A DNA stretch of 7,613 nucleotides from Deltaproteobacteria bacterium (lineage in GTDB: Bacteria > Myxococcota_A > UBA9160), in assembly GCA_003520425.1 (NCBI GenBank), contig DOUU01000471.1:7945-15557 (forward strand), read 5' to 3'. The translations under genes and the position numbers were made by a program. Every line of letters begins with the position of its first letter. Positions within the stretch are counted from its first letter, which is position 1. Positions 1-5,455 of the stretch are shown here, in pieces. The notes beneath the pieces are model-generated. The model worked only from the letters and a program-made list of their open reading frames with translations. It had not been told where the DNA came from and did not search any database.

Positions 1-393
1 CGGGAGCGCACCGAGCGTCTGTGCCGCAGGCGCGACCTTGAGGGTGACCTTGTGCGCGACCCCCGCCTTTTCCCAGTAGCGCTTTGCGATCCCGGTCCAC
101 TCCTGGTTCACGTCGCAGCACAGGAGCTCTCCGTCGTCGGGAAGGCCACGGGCGATACACAACGCAGAGTAGCCCGTGAAGGTTCCCACCTCGACCGCGC
201 GCCTTGCGCCAATCAGCCTTGCCAGCATCGTCATGAAGGCGCCCTGCTCGGGAGCGATCTGCATGATCGAAACTCCGCCGAGGCTCTTGGTCTCCTCGAT
301 CAGGGCCTGCTGCACGGCGTCGGGAGGCGTGCCGTGCGCCACGAGGTAGGCGTGGACGCGGCTGTCGAGATGGAAGGATTTGGGGTCGGTCAT
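1..393 (-). CDS. Class I SAM-dependent O-methyltransferase (C-terminus cut by window edge)
   Basis: Probable O-methyltransferase of the caffeoyl-CoA/catechol OMT-like family (methyltransferase family 3, YrrM-like), which moves a methyl group from S-adenosylmethionine to a hydroxyl of a small molecule in the cytoplasm. The reading frame gives 131 residues from ATG at 393 and is still open at base 1; full-length members are about 220 residues, so around 90 are missing. Visible features are an N-terminal helical region ending near residue 60, the SAM-binding glycine loop EVGTFTGYS (residues 68-76), and the acidic residue after strand 2 (LLCCDVN, D94) that usually contacts SAM ribose. An AGAGGAG ribosome site sits 6 nt before the ATG. 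The gene follows the small TPR gene on the same strand after a 97-bp gap, so the two may be co-transcribed. The substrate cannot be told from sequence. Family call is firm; specificity unknown. Confidence 0.9.
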   Translation of the reverse strand, partial: MTDPKSFHLDSRVHAYLVAHGTPPDAVQQALIEETKSLGGVSIMQIAPEQGAFMTMLARLIGARRAVEVGTFTGYSALCIARGLPDDGELLCCDVNQEWTGIAKRYWEKAGVAHKVTLKVAPAAQTLGALP

Positions 394-399
394 GGCAGG

Positions 400-406
400 C
401 TCCTCT
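400..406 (-). promoter_or_regulatory. Ribosome binding site of the O-methyltransferase
   Basis: AGAGGAG on the minus strand, 6 nt before the ATG at 393. It supports that start and contrasts with the TPR gene upstream, which lacks any such site. Confidence 0.7.
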
Positions 407-458
407 GGTGCTGCGACCTGCGGCCCTCACAGCGCGGCGTCGGTAGCGGTCGATCGAG

Positions 459-487
459 GCCCGGGCTTTCGCGCGCGCCTCCCGGGC
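459..487. repeat. Short inverted repeat between the TPR and methyltransferase genes
   Basis: GCCCGGG (459-465) and CCCGGGC (481-487) are exact inverted copies separated by 15 bases, starting a few bases after the TPR stop codon. RNA from the minus strand could form a 7-bp GC stem here. No run of T follows on the minus strand, so it is a poor intrinsic terminator. It could be a 3' or inter-cistronic hairpin, or chance in GC-rich DNA. Confidence 0.3.
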
Positions 488-490
488 GCC

Positions 491-817
491 TCACGCGGGC
501 TTTCGTTTCATCCCGAGACGCATCGCGAGGGCCTTCTCCGCCTCCGCTTCCGGGATCATGCCCTTGCGCTGATAGAAGATGGAAAGGCTCGTGTGTCCCA
601 GGGGTTCTTCCGGCTCGAGCTCCACGAGCTTGCGTGCCGCCTCGAGCGCGCCGTCGAGGTCGCCGCTTTGCGCGAGGGCCATGGCGAGCCCATTCCAGGC
701 GATCGCAAGCAGGGGGTCGGCGTCGAGGGCCTTTCGGTAGGTGGCGACGGCGTCGTCGAGGCGATCGCTCACGAAATGGGCGAACGCTTCCTTGTAGAGC
801 GCGCGAGCCTCGGACAT
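491..817 (-). CDS. Small tetratricopeptide repeat (TPR) protein
   Basis: A 108-residue protein made almost wholly of TPR helical hairpins, which serve as protein-protein interaction surfaces. Two good repeats are visible: about residues 4-37 (ALYKEAF..., ending in the typical A-L-x-x-D-P) and 38-71 (AWNGLAMALAQSGDLDGALE...L-E-P). A third degenerate unit covers 72-105 (SLSIFYQRKGMIPEAEAEKA) and ends in a basic tail KRKPA. There is no signal peptide or membrane segment, so it should be cytoplasmic. The ATG at 817 has no ribosome site; a TATACT hexamer ends exactly 6 nt before it, as in leaderless genes. It is divergent from the Eis-like acetyltransferase across 23 bp and leads toward the methyltransferase. 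The partner protein and process are unknown. Confidence 0.85.
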   Translation of the reverse strand: MSEARALYKEAFAHFVSDRLDDAVATYRKALDADPLLAIAWNGLAMALAQSGDLDGALEAARKLVELEPEEPLGHTSLSIFYQRKGMIPEAEAEKALAMRLGMKRKPA

Positions 818-818
818 G

Positions 819-836
819 GCGCGAGTATACTCGCGC
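819..836. promoter_or_regulatory. 18-bp perfect palindrome: symmetric bidirectional -10 element or operator
   Basis: GCGCGAGTATACTCGCGC reads the same on both strands and fills most of the 23-bp gap between two divergent genes. Its centre, AGTATACT, presents the -10-like hexamer TATACT on the plus strand (826-831, 9 nt before the ATG at 841) and on the minus strand (829-824, 6 nt before the ATG at 817). No TTGACA-like -35 is seen at 16-18 bp on either side. Neither gene has a Shine-Dalgarno sequence, and transcription starting at the usual distance would begin at or within a few bases of each ATG. The palindrome itself is certain. Whether it acts as a promoter, an operator or both is inference. 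Confidence 0.6.
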
Positions 837-840
837 GGCC

Positions 841-1890
841 ATGAAGATCCGCATCCTCGAGCGCACGGAGCATGACGCGCTGCTCGAGCTCCTCGACGGC
901 TGGGAGCTCAGCGACGGCTGGCGCGGGCGGGAGTTCTTCCGTCGCTATCTCGTGGAGGACCCGAGCTTCGAGGAGCGAAACGTATGGGTGGCCGAGGAGG
1001 CGGGCCGGCTCGTCTCGTGCGTCCAGATCTTCCCGCGCGAGCTGCGCGTGGAAGGGGTGGCGGTGCCGACGGGCGGGATCGGCAGCGTCTTTACGCGAGA
1101 GGGGTCTCGCAACAGCGGGATCGCGGGCACGCTCTTGGGCTGTGCGACGGAGGCCATGCGCGAGCGCGGCATGGAGCTCTCGCTGCTCTTTGCGGCACGC
1201 GTTGCCTTCTACGGACGACTCGGCTGGAGTTCCTGGCCGTGCACGCGCACGCTGCTCCGGGCGCCCGCGACGGCCCGGAGCGCTCCCGCGGACATCGAGA
1301 TCGCCCCCTTCGATCCCGCACGCGACCTTGCGCAGGTCGTGGCACTCCACGCGGCCTACTCCGGTGCCCGCAACGGGACCACGGTGCGCGACACTTCTGG
1401 GTGGCGGTCGAGTCTGCGGCTGGCAGGCAACCCGCACGAGGAGTTCTTGGTCGCGCGCCGGCAGGGGCGTGCGCTGGCGTACACGCGAGCCACGGTGCTC
1501 TCGTCGTTTCTCATGCTTTCCGAGCTCGGGCGCGAGCTCTCCGCCGATCCCGCGGCCGAAGCCCTTGCGGCACTCGTCGCCGCCGCCCTCGAGCCCCGGG
1601 CGAACGACCCGCTGGCTCCCGCGGGCAAGCGGTCGGAGGAGTTCCGCTCGCGGCTGCTCGCGCCCGCGGCACATGATCCCGAGCTCGACCGCGCCCTCGG
1701 GGCGCGGGGGTTTGGCACGCTTGCGCTCCCCGATCCGACGGCCATGTTGCGCTGCCTCGCACCCGAAGCGCTCGCAAAACGTCTTGGCGTTCCTGCTCCG
1801 GCGCAACGCAGCCGTGACGCGGTGGAGGCCTTCTTACGCAGGGTCCTGCCCCCGGAGCGCTTCACGACCTGGCTGGCGGATCGTTTCTAG
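841..1890 (+). CDS. Eis-like GNAT N-acetyltransferase
   Basis: A 349-residue acetyltransferase resembling the Eis/COG4552 family, in which acetyl-CoA is used to acetylate amines (in mycobacterial Eis, aminoglycosides and protein lysines). The first GNAT domain has a typical acetyl-CoA strand-loop, with RNSGIAG at residues 90-96 and VFYGRLGW-like AFYGRLGW at 122-129; Y124 matches the position of the family's general-acid tyrosine. A second divergent GNAT-like half covers about 150-270, followed by a short C-terminal domain. It ends in Phe (WLADRF); in Mycobacterium tuberculosis Eis the carboxylate of a terminal Phe acts as the base. At 349 residues it is shorter than the roughly 400 of Eis, so the third domain is reduced. 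The frame is open far upstream, but 841 is chosen because the upstream part runs antisense through the TPR gene. It has no ribosome site. The 3' end overlaps the convergent TPR gene by 29 bp. The substrate is unknown. Confidence 0.82.
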   Translation: MKIRILERTEHDALLELLDGWELSDGWRGREFFRRYLVEDPSFEERNVWVAEEAGRLVSCVQIFPRELRVEGVAVPTGGIGSVFTREGSRNSGIAGTLLGCATEAMRERGMELSLLFAARVAFYGRLGWSSWPCTRTLLRAPATARSAPADIEIAPFDPARDLAQVVALHAAYSGARNGTTVRDTSGWRSSLRLAGNPHEEFLVARRQGRALAYTRATVLSSFLMLSELGRELSADPAAEALAALVAAALEPRANDPLAPAGKRSEEFRSRLLAPAAHDPELDRALGARGFGTLALPDPTAMLRCLAPEALAKRLGVPAPAQRSRDAVEAFLRRVLPPERFTTWLADRF

Positions 1891-2236
1891 CTGCGGCGGC
1901 ACGCTCGGCGCGCTTCAAGAAGACCCCCATTTCCCGGCCGGCCTGAAGATCTCCGGTCCTCTCGGCGAGGGCGATCCCCAGACGGAACGCTTCGACCGCC
2001 GCGGCGGGCTCGCCCTGGGCCAGGAGGCTTTGGCCGAGATCCCGCTGGGCGGCGGTAAAGTCGGGCTTTGCGGCGAGGGCGCGACGGAATGCGTCGGCGG
2101 CTTCGCCCGGGCGTTCGAGATCGAGCAGCGCCCGTCCGAGGCCATACCATGCTGTTTCGTCGTCGGGCTCCCGCTTGAGGAAGGCGCGGAGCGCGCCGAC
2201 ACGCTCCTCAAGCGCCGCACTCTCGGGTTTCACCAC
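1862..2236 (-). CDS. Small TPR protein, GTG start
   Basis: A 124-residue helical-repeat protein. Clear TPR units lie at about residues 26-59 (ETAWYGLGRALLDLERPGEA...AL-A-K-P) and 60-93 (AAQRDLGQSLLAQGEPAAAVEAF). They are preceded by an N-terminal helix (about 7-23) that could be half a repeat, and followed by a charged helix and a polar tail. It has no signal peptide or membrane segment, so it is probably a cytoplasmic scaffold or adaptor. Two GTG codons are in tandem at 2236 and 2233. No Shine-Dalgarno sequence precedes them, but a TAGCCT hexamer lies exactly 6 nt before the first GTG, the same spacing as in the other TPR gene. The last codons overlap the convergent acetyltransferase by 29 bp. 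The two TPR genes flank that acetyltransferase, which may or may not be meaningful. No specific function can be given. Confidence 0.78.
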   Translation of the reverse strand: MVKPESAALEERVGALRAFLKREPDDETAWYGLGRALLDLERPGEAADAFRRALAAKPDFTAAQRDLGQSLLAQGEPAAAVEAFRLGIALAERTGDLQAGREMGVFLKRAERAAAARNDPPARS

Positions 2237-2242
2237 GGGCGA

Positions 2243-2248
2243 AGGCTA
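2243..2248 (-). promoter_or_regulatory. Possible leaderless -10 element of the second TPR gene
   Basis: TAGCCT on the minus strand fits the TANNNT form of a -10 box and ends 6 nt before the GTG at 2236, so transcription would start on or next to the start codon. This is the same geometry as TATACT before the other TPR gene. The match is loose and could be chance. Confidence 0.3.
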
Positions 2249-2269
2249 CCGCGGCTAAGCTCCCGCGGT
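2248..2269. repeat. Inverted repeat in the TPR/metallophosphoesterase divergent gap
   Basis: ACCGCGG (2248-2254) and CCGCGGT (2263-2269) are exact inverted copies around an 8-base spacer that contains TAAGCT (2256-2261), a weak -10-like hexamer for the rightward gene. It lies in the 59-bp gap between divergent genes, where an operator might be expected. It may equally be a chance product of GC-rich sequence. Confidence 0.3.
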
Positions 2270-2284
2270 CCAAGGCGAAGCGGG

Positions 2285-2290
2285 GGAAGG
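2285..2290 (+). promoter_or_regulatory. Ribosome binding site supporting a TTG start
   Basis: GGAAGG, within a longer purine run, lies 5 nt before TTG at 2296. It decides the start of the metallophosphoesterase; the in-frame ATG at 2332 has no comparable site. Confidence 0.5.
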
Positions 2291-2295
2291 ACGTT

Positions 2296-3498
2296 TTGCG
2301 AGCACTGATCCGCCGGGTGTTCTTCGAAAACATGGTGACGAGCCTCGCGGTTCTGCTCGGCGGAATGCAGGTCCTCGTCGGGCACTTTGTGCTCGTCGTG
2401 CTGGCGGGCCGGCGCGGGCCGGGCCTGGCGCTGGGCTGCGCCCTCGGGGCTGCGCTCACCTCTGCGAACGTGGTCGCCCTCCCGTTCATCCGCCGGGCAA
2501 TCCGGCGCCAAGGCCCCGCCAGCGTGATCGCACACGCCTACACGGCGATCGGCTTTGCGACGATCCTGCTCGGAGCCGTGATCGGGGCGGCGTGGGCGGG
2601 ATTTTTCCCGCTCGCCGCGTTGCTCGGCGCCGCGGGGCTCGGGCCCGAGAGTCTGCTGCAGGTCTTCCGGGTTGCGACGCTCCCGGTCGTGGGCTCACTT
2701 GCCTTCATGCTGATCTGGGGCTTTACGGGCGGCCAGGCGCGGATCGAACGCACGACCTTGCGCATCCCGCTGCGCGGCCTGCCCGAGGCGCTGCGGGGTC
2801 TTCGCATCGTGCAGATCTCCGATCTTCACATCGGCAATGCCATGGGAGGCGCGAAGCTCGAGCGGCTCATCGAGGACGTGAATGGCCTCGAACCAGATCT
2901 CCTCGCGCTCACCGGGGACCTCTTCGATTGGGACCCCGCGGTGGTCGAGGAGGGGGCGAAGGTGCTGGGGAAACTGCGGGCACCCTTCGGTGTGTACGCA
3001 GTGCTCGGGAATCACGACGTGTATACGGGCCGCGAGCACGTGGCCCGCGCCTTGGCGAGCCATGCCCCGGCTCTGCACCTGCTGCGGGGCGAGATGGTCC
3101 GTGTGCCTGGCCCGGCACCGCTTTACGTGGCGGGCGTCGAGGACCCGGGAAAGGACTGGACGGCGCGCGGGGGGCTGCCCGAGCTCAGCGCCCTCGGACG
3201 CGAGCTCCCGAAGGACGGGCCGGTCGTCCTGCTGGTTCACCGGCCGGAGGCGTTCGAGCAGGCCGCAAAGCTCGGCTTTCCGCTGGTTCTCGCCGGCCAC
3301 ACCCACGGCGGCCAGATCGCGCTGCCCACGCGCGGGGGCCACTGGAACCCGGCCCGTGCGGTGACCCGCTTCTACCGCGGCCTCTACCACGCAGAGGAGC
3401 ACCGCTCGATCCTCTACGTGAACCGCGGCCTCGGAGTGGCCGGCCCGAGGATCCGTTTCAACTGCCCGCGGGAGATCGCAATGCTCGAGCTCGTGTAG
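2296..3498 (+). CDS. Membrane-anchored metallophosphoesterase (YkuE/YaeI type)
   Basis: A 400-residue calcineurin-like phosphoesterase with an N-terminal membrane module. Four hydrophobic segments (about residues 13-37, 43-64, 77-112 and 126-145) precede a C-terminal catalytic domain that should face the cytoplasm or periplasm beside the membrane. All metal-binding motifs are intact: SDLHIG (D176, H178), TGDLFD (D208), LGNHD (N239, H240), LVHRPE (H315) and AGHTHGGQ (H335, H337). The segment before the first motif, with RIPLRGLPEALRGLRIVQISDLH, is typical of YkuE/YaeI proteins. Relatives include the chlamydial lipid A enzyme LpxG, so a membrane lipid phosphodiester is a plausible substrate, though unproven. 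The TTG at 2296 is chosen for its GGAAGG ribosome site; starting at the ATG at 2332 would remove 12 residues and leave the first hydrophobic segment intact. It stands alone on this strand and ends 8 bp from the convergent P450 gene. Confidence 0.9.
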   Translation: MRALIRRVFFENMVTSLAVLLGGMQVLVGHFVLVVLAGRRGPGLALGCALGAALTSANVVALPFIRRAIRRQGPASVIAHAYTAIGFATILLGAVIGAAWAGFFPLAALLGAAGLGPESLLQVFRVATLPVVGSLAFMLIWGFTGGQARIERTTLRIPLRGLPEALRGLRIVQISDLHIGNAMGGAKLERLIEDVNGLEPDLLALTGDLFDWDPAVVEEGAKVLGKLRAPFGVYAVLGNHDVYTGREHVARALASHAPALHLLRGEMVRVPGPAPLYVAGVEDPGKDWTARGGLPELSALGRELPKDGPVVLLVHRPEAFEQAAKLGFPLVLAGHTHGGQIALPTRGGHWNPARAVTRFYRGLYHAEEHRSILYVNRGLGVAGPRIRFNCPREIAMLELV

Positions 3499-3506
3499 GC
3501 CGGCGG

Positions 3507-4721
3507 CTAGCGCGTCTCGGGCTCGAAGCGAACCCGCATCTCCTTCACGCCGTTCACGAAGTTCGAGCGCAGGCGCCGCACCGGACCTGCCAGCTCGATG
3601 TCCTTGGCGATCCGCCGGAGGAGCTCTTCGAAGATCACGTTGAGCTCCATGCGCGCGAGATTGGAACCCAGGCAGAAATGCTCCCCCACGCCGAAGGCCA
3701 GGTGGTCGTTTGGCTCTCGCGCGATGTCGAACTCGTCGGGGCGGTCGAACACCTCCTCGTCGCGGTTCGCGGCGGGATACCACATCGTGATCTTGTCCCC
3801 CTTGCGAATCCTCTGCCCGCGGACCTCGACATCCTGGGTTGTGGTACGCCGGAAGTAGTGCACCGCGGGCTCGAAGCGCAGGATCTCCTCCACCCCGGTC
3901 TCGATGAGCTTGGGATTTTCGATGAGGCGCCGGCGCTGGTCGGGGTGCTGGATCAGGGCCAGCATTCCATTGGTCGTGACCGTGCGCGTGGTCTCGTTGC
4001 CGGCGACGGCGAGGAGGAGGAAGAAGGAGTTGAACTCGAGCTCGGAGAGGTGCTCGCCATCGACCTCGGCATGGAGCAGGGCGGTGGCGAGGTCTTCTCC
4101 CGGGTGCTTGCGCGCCTTCTCGGCGAGCTTGCTCGCGTAGACGAACATCTGGAGCGAGGCCACCTCTGCGTCCTGGGGCGAGCTCTGAAACTCGGGATCG
4201 TCGAAGCCGATCAGCTTGTTCGTGAGGTCGTAGATGTGCTCGCGGTCCTCGTTCGGCACGCCCATCATTTCGCAGATCACTTCCATCGGCAGGCGGGCGG
4301 CCACCTCGGAGACGAAGTCGCACTCGCCCTTGTGGGCCACGCGGTCGACGATGCGCTTTGCCATCCCGCGCACCCGGGGCTCGAGCTGCTTCACCATCCG
4401 CGGCGTGAAGGCTTTGTTCACGATGTTCCGGAACTGGCGGTGCTTGGGCGGATCCATGTTGAGCATCAGCACGCGCATGCGATCGAGCTGTTCTCCGTCC
4501 CGGTCGGGGATGTTCGTGCCGCCCAGCCACGACGAGAAAAGCTGCGGATTGCGCGAGCACGACTTCACGTCCTCGTACTTCGTGAGCACCCAGAATCCGG
4601 GTCCGTCGGGCTCCGGGTGGAAGTAGACCGGCGCCTCGCGGCGGAGCACGCGGAACATCTCATGGGGAACCTCGCGCACGAAGTTGTCGGGGTTGTAGAG
4701 ATCTACGTCACTGAGCTTCAT
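3507..4721 (-). CDS. Cytochrome P450 monooxygenase
   Basis: A complete 404-residue soluble bacterial P450, a heme-thiolate enzyme that uses O2 and two electrons to hydroxylate a substrate. It has the expected landmarks: a C-helix DPPKHRQFR (90-98), I-helix oxygen-activation motif AGNETT (240-245), K-helix ExxR (E279, R282) and heme-binding loop FGVGEHFCLG with Cys350 as the iron ligand. There is no membrane anchor. The N-terminus (DLYNPDNFVREVPHEMF) and the HFCLGSNLAR loop recall the CYP125/CYP142/CYP124-like clade acting on sterol side chains or branched lipids, so an apolar terpenoid, steroid or fatty-acid substrate is a reasonable guess. No ferredoxin or reductase gene is in the window, so the redox partner must be elsewhere. 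ATG 4721 has a GAAGGAAG ribosome site 6 nt upstream; the frame extends further but runs antisense through tetR. It overlaps tetR by 14 bp, suggesting co-expression. Confidence 0.95.
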   Translation of the reverse strand: MKLSDVDLYNPDNFVREVPHEMFRVLRREAPVYFHPEPDGPGFWVLTKYEDVKSCSRNPQLFSSWLGGTNIPDRDGEQLDRMRVLMLNMDPPKHRQFRNIVNKAFTPRMVKQLEPRVRGMAKRIVDRVAHKGECDFVSEVAARLPMEVICEMMGVPNEDREHIYDLTNKLIGFDDPEFQSSPQDAEVASLQMFVYASKLAEKARKHPGEDLATALLHAEVDGEHLSELEFNSFFLLLAVAGNETTRTVTTNGMLALIQHPDQRRRLIENPKLIETGVEEILRFEPAVHYFRRTTTQDVEVRGQRIRKGDKITMWYPAANRDEEVFDRPDEFDIAREPNDHLAFGVGEHFCLGSNLARMELNVIFEELLRRIAKDIELAGPVRRLRSNFVNGVKEMRVRFEPETR

Positions 4722-5358
4722 GGAGGCTTCCTTCCGGGTGCGGGGACGGGGGGCCGACGAGCAGTTGGGAGAGCTTGCGCAGAAAACGGGTCTGGCGGGC
4801 GAGGCTCTCGGGCGCGAGCGGATCCTCGTCCAGCACTTCGGCCAAGAGCGGCGCCATGGCGAAGTGCCCGAACACCAGGTGAAGGTACGCAGCGATGAGA
4901 AGCGGCAGTTCGTCCTCGCTCCAGCGGCGCGCATCCGGGCTGGCCTTGAGCGCCGCGAGGCCCTGCTCGAAGAGCGGACGGATCCAGTGCCGGGCGAGCC
5001 TTGCAAGGTGCTCCCCGCCCCGCACGGCCTCGTGCTCGACGAGCCTTGGCACAAGCGGGGTGCGCTCGAGGTGCGCCATGAGAGCCTCGATGATCCGGCC
5101 CCCCGCAGCCGGGCCCCTGCCGGGGGCTTGCGCTGCTCGCACGAGCTCCTCGAGGAGGGGCTGGATTCCGCGCTCGAGTACCGCCTCGTAGAGCGCCTGC
5201 TTGCTCGGAAAGTGGTTGTAGAGGCTCGCGCCGTTCAGCCCGGAGCGCGCGGCGATGTCCCGGACCGCCGCTCCATCGAAACCGCGCTCGGCGAAAAGCG
5301 ACTCGGCAGCCGCGAGGATCCGCTCCTTGGTCGTGAAGTCGGCCTCGGCCAATCGCAC
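4708..5358 (-). CDS. TetR-family transcriptional regulator
   Basis: A 216-residue one-component regulator. The N-terminal DNA-binding domain is clear: TKERILAAAESLFAERGFDG (about 10-29), then the helix-turn-helix VRDIAARSGLNGASLYNHFPSKQALY (32-57) with the hallmark LYNHFPSK. Residues 60-216 form the helical ligand-binding and dimerisation domain, which is too variable to reveal the inducer. The frame is open to an ATG at 5478, but that start would overlap the preceding GNAT gene and place the 16-bp palindrome inside coding sequence. I take GTG 5358. TTG 5352 is a serious alternative because AGGGG lies 5 nt before it; it gives 214 residues. The palindrome begins 20 bp before GTG, so the protein probably represses its own transcription together with the P450 gene, whose ATG overlaps its stop. 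The target and inducer are inferred, not shown. Confidence 0.88.
   Translation of the reverse strand: MRLAEADFTTKERILAAAESLFAERGFDGAAVRDIAARSGLNGASLYNHFPSKQALYEAVLERGIQPLLEELVRAAQAPGRGPAAGGRIIEALMAHLERTPLVPRLVEHEAVRGGEHLARLARHWIRPLFEQGLAALKASPDARRWSEDELPLLIAAYLHLVFGHFAMAPLLAEVLDEDPLAPESLARQTRFLRKLSQLLVGPPSPHPEGSLHEAQ
4728..4735 (-). promoter_or_regulatory. Ribosome binding site of the P450 gene, inside tetR
   Basis: GGAAGGAA on the minus strand, 6 nt before the ATG at 4721. It lies within the last codons of the upstream tetR gene. This fixes the P450 start and fits translational coupling between the two genes. Confidence 0.65.
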
Positions 5359-5378
5359 CCCTGGGGCGTGGGGGAGAC

Positions 5379-5394
5379 AAACGAACGTTCGTTT
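5379..5394. promoter_or_regulatory. Probable TetR operator (perfect 16-bp palindrome)
   Basis: AAACGAACGTTCGTTT is perfectly self-complementary and AT-richer than its surroundings. It lies in the 97-bp gap between the GNAT stop and the tetR start, 20 bp upstream of the GTG at 5358. Length, symmetry and location are typical of the operators bound by a TetR dimer. Binding by this regulator is inferred from position. Confidence 0.75.
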
Positions 5395-5402
5395 CCCGGA
5401 GG

Positions 5403-5431
5403 CTTTTACCCCTCCTCCCGGCGGAGAGCAA
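5403..5431 (-). promoter_or_regulatory. Possible tetR-P450 promoter
   Basis: On the minus strand TTGCTC (5431-5426) and TAAAAG (5408-5403) are separated by 17 bp. The -35 matches consensus at three of six positions and the -10 at four of six, so it is weak. If used, transcription would start around 5396 and the palindrome at 5394-5379 would cover the first transcribed bases, a sensible place for repression. Confidence 0.35.
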
Positions 5432-5455
5432 GACGCTCGCGAAGCCGCCCGAAGC

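Noticed and set aside
459..487. Inverted repeat as an intrinsic terminator of the TPR gene
   Set aside because: The stem is only 7 bp with a 15-nt loop, and no T run follows on the minus strand.
52..840. Upstream in-frame extension of the acetyltransferase reading frame
   Set aside because: It runs antisense through the methyltransferase and the TPR gene, its translation is rich in Arg, Gly and Pro with no domain pattern, and ATG 841 begins a clean GNAT N-terminus.
769..1806. Long minus-strand frame of 345 codons
   Set aside because: It is antisense to the acetyltransferase. The product is Arg/Gly/Ala/Glu-rich with no recognisable fold, a common artefact in high-GC DNA.
872..2308. Plus-strand frame of 478 codons
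   Set aside because: Its first part is an out-of-frame shadow of the acetyltransferase and the rest is antisense to the second TPR gene. The translation is low-complexity Arg/Ser/Pro.
2695..4560. Minus-strand frame of 621 codons
   Set aside because: It is out of frame with the P450 and antisense to the metallophosphoesterase. Motif-rich frames already account for both regions.
2592..4898. Plus-strand frame of 768 codons
   Set aside because: It is out of frame with the metallophosphoesterase and then antisense to the P450, with no domain motifs. The stop-free length comes from base composition.
4722..5054. N-terminal extension of the P450 frame
   Set aside because: It lies within tetR in another frame and reads as Arg/Ser-rich noise. 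The ATG at 4721 has a good ribosome site and a normal P450 N-terminus.
5398..5415. GGAGG/CCTCC inverted repeat as a terminator of the tandem GNAT gene
   Set aside because: The stem is only 5 bp and lacks a following T run in the reading direction. It also overlaps the putative tetR promoter.
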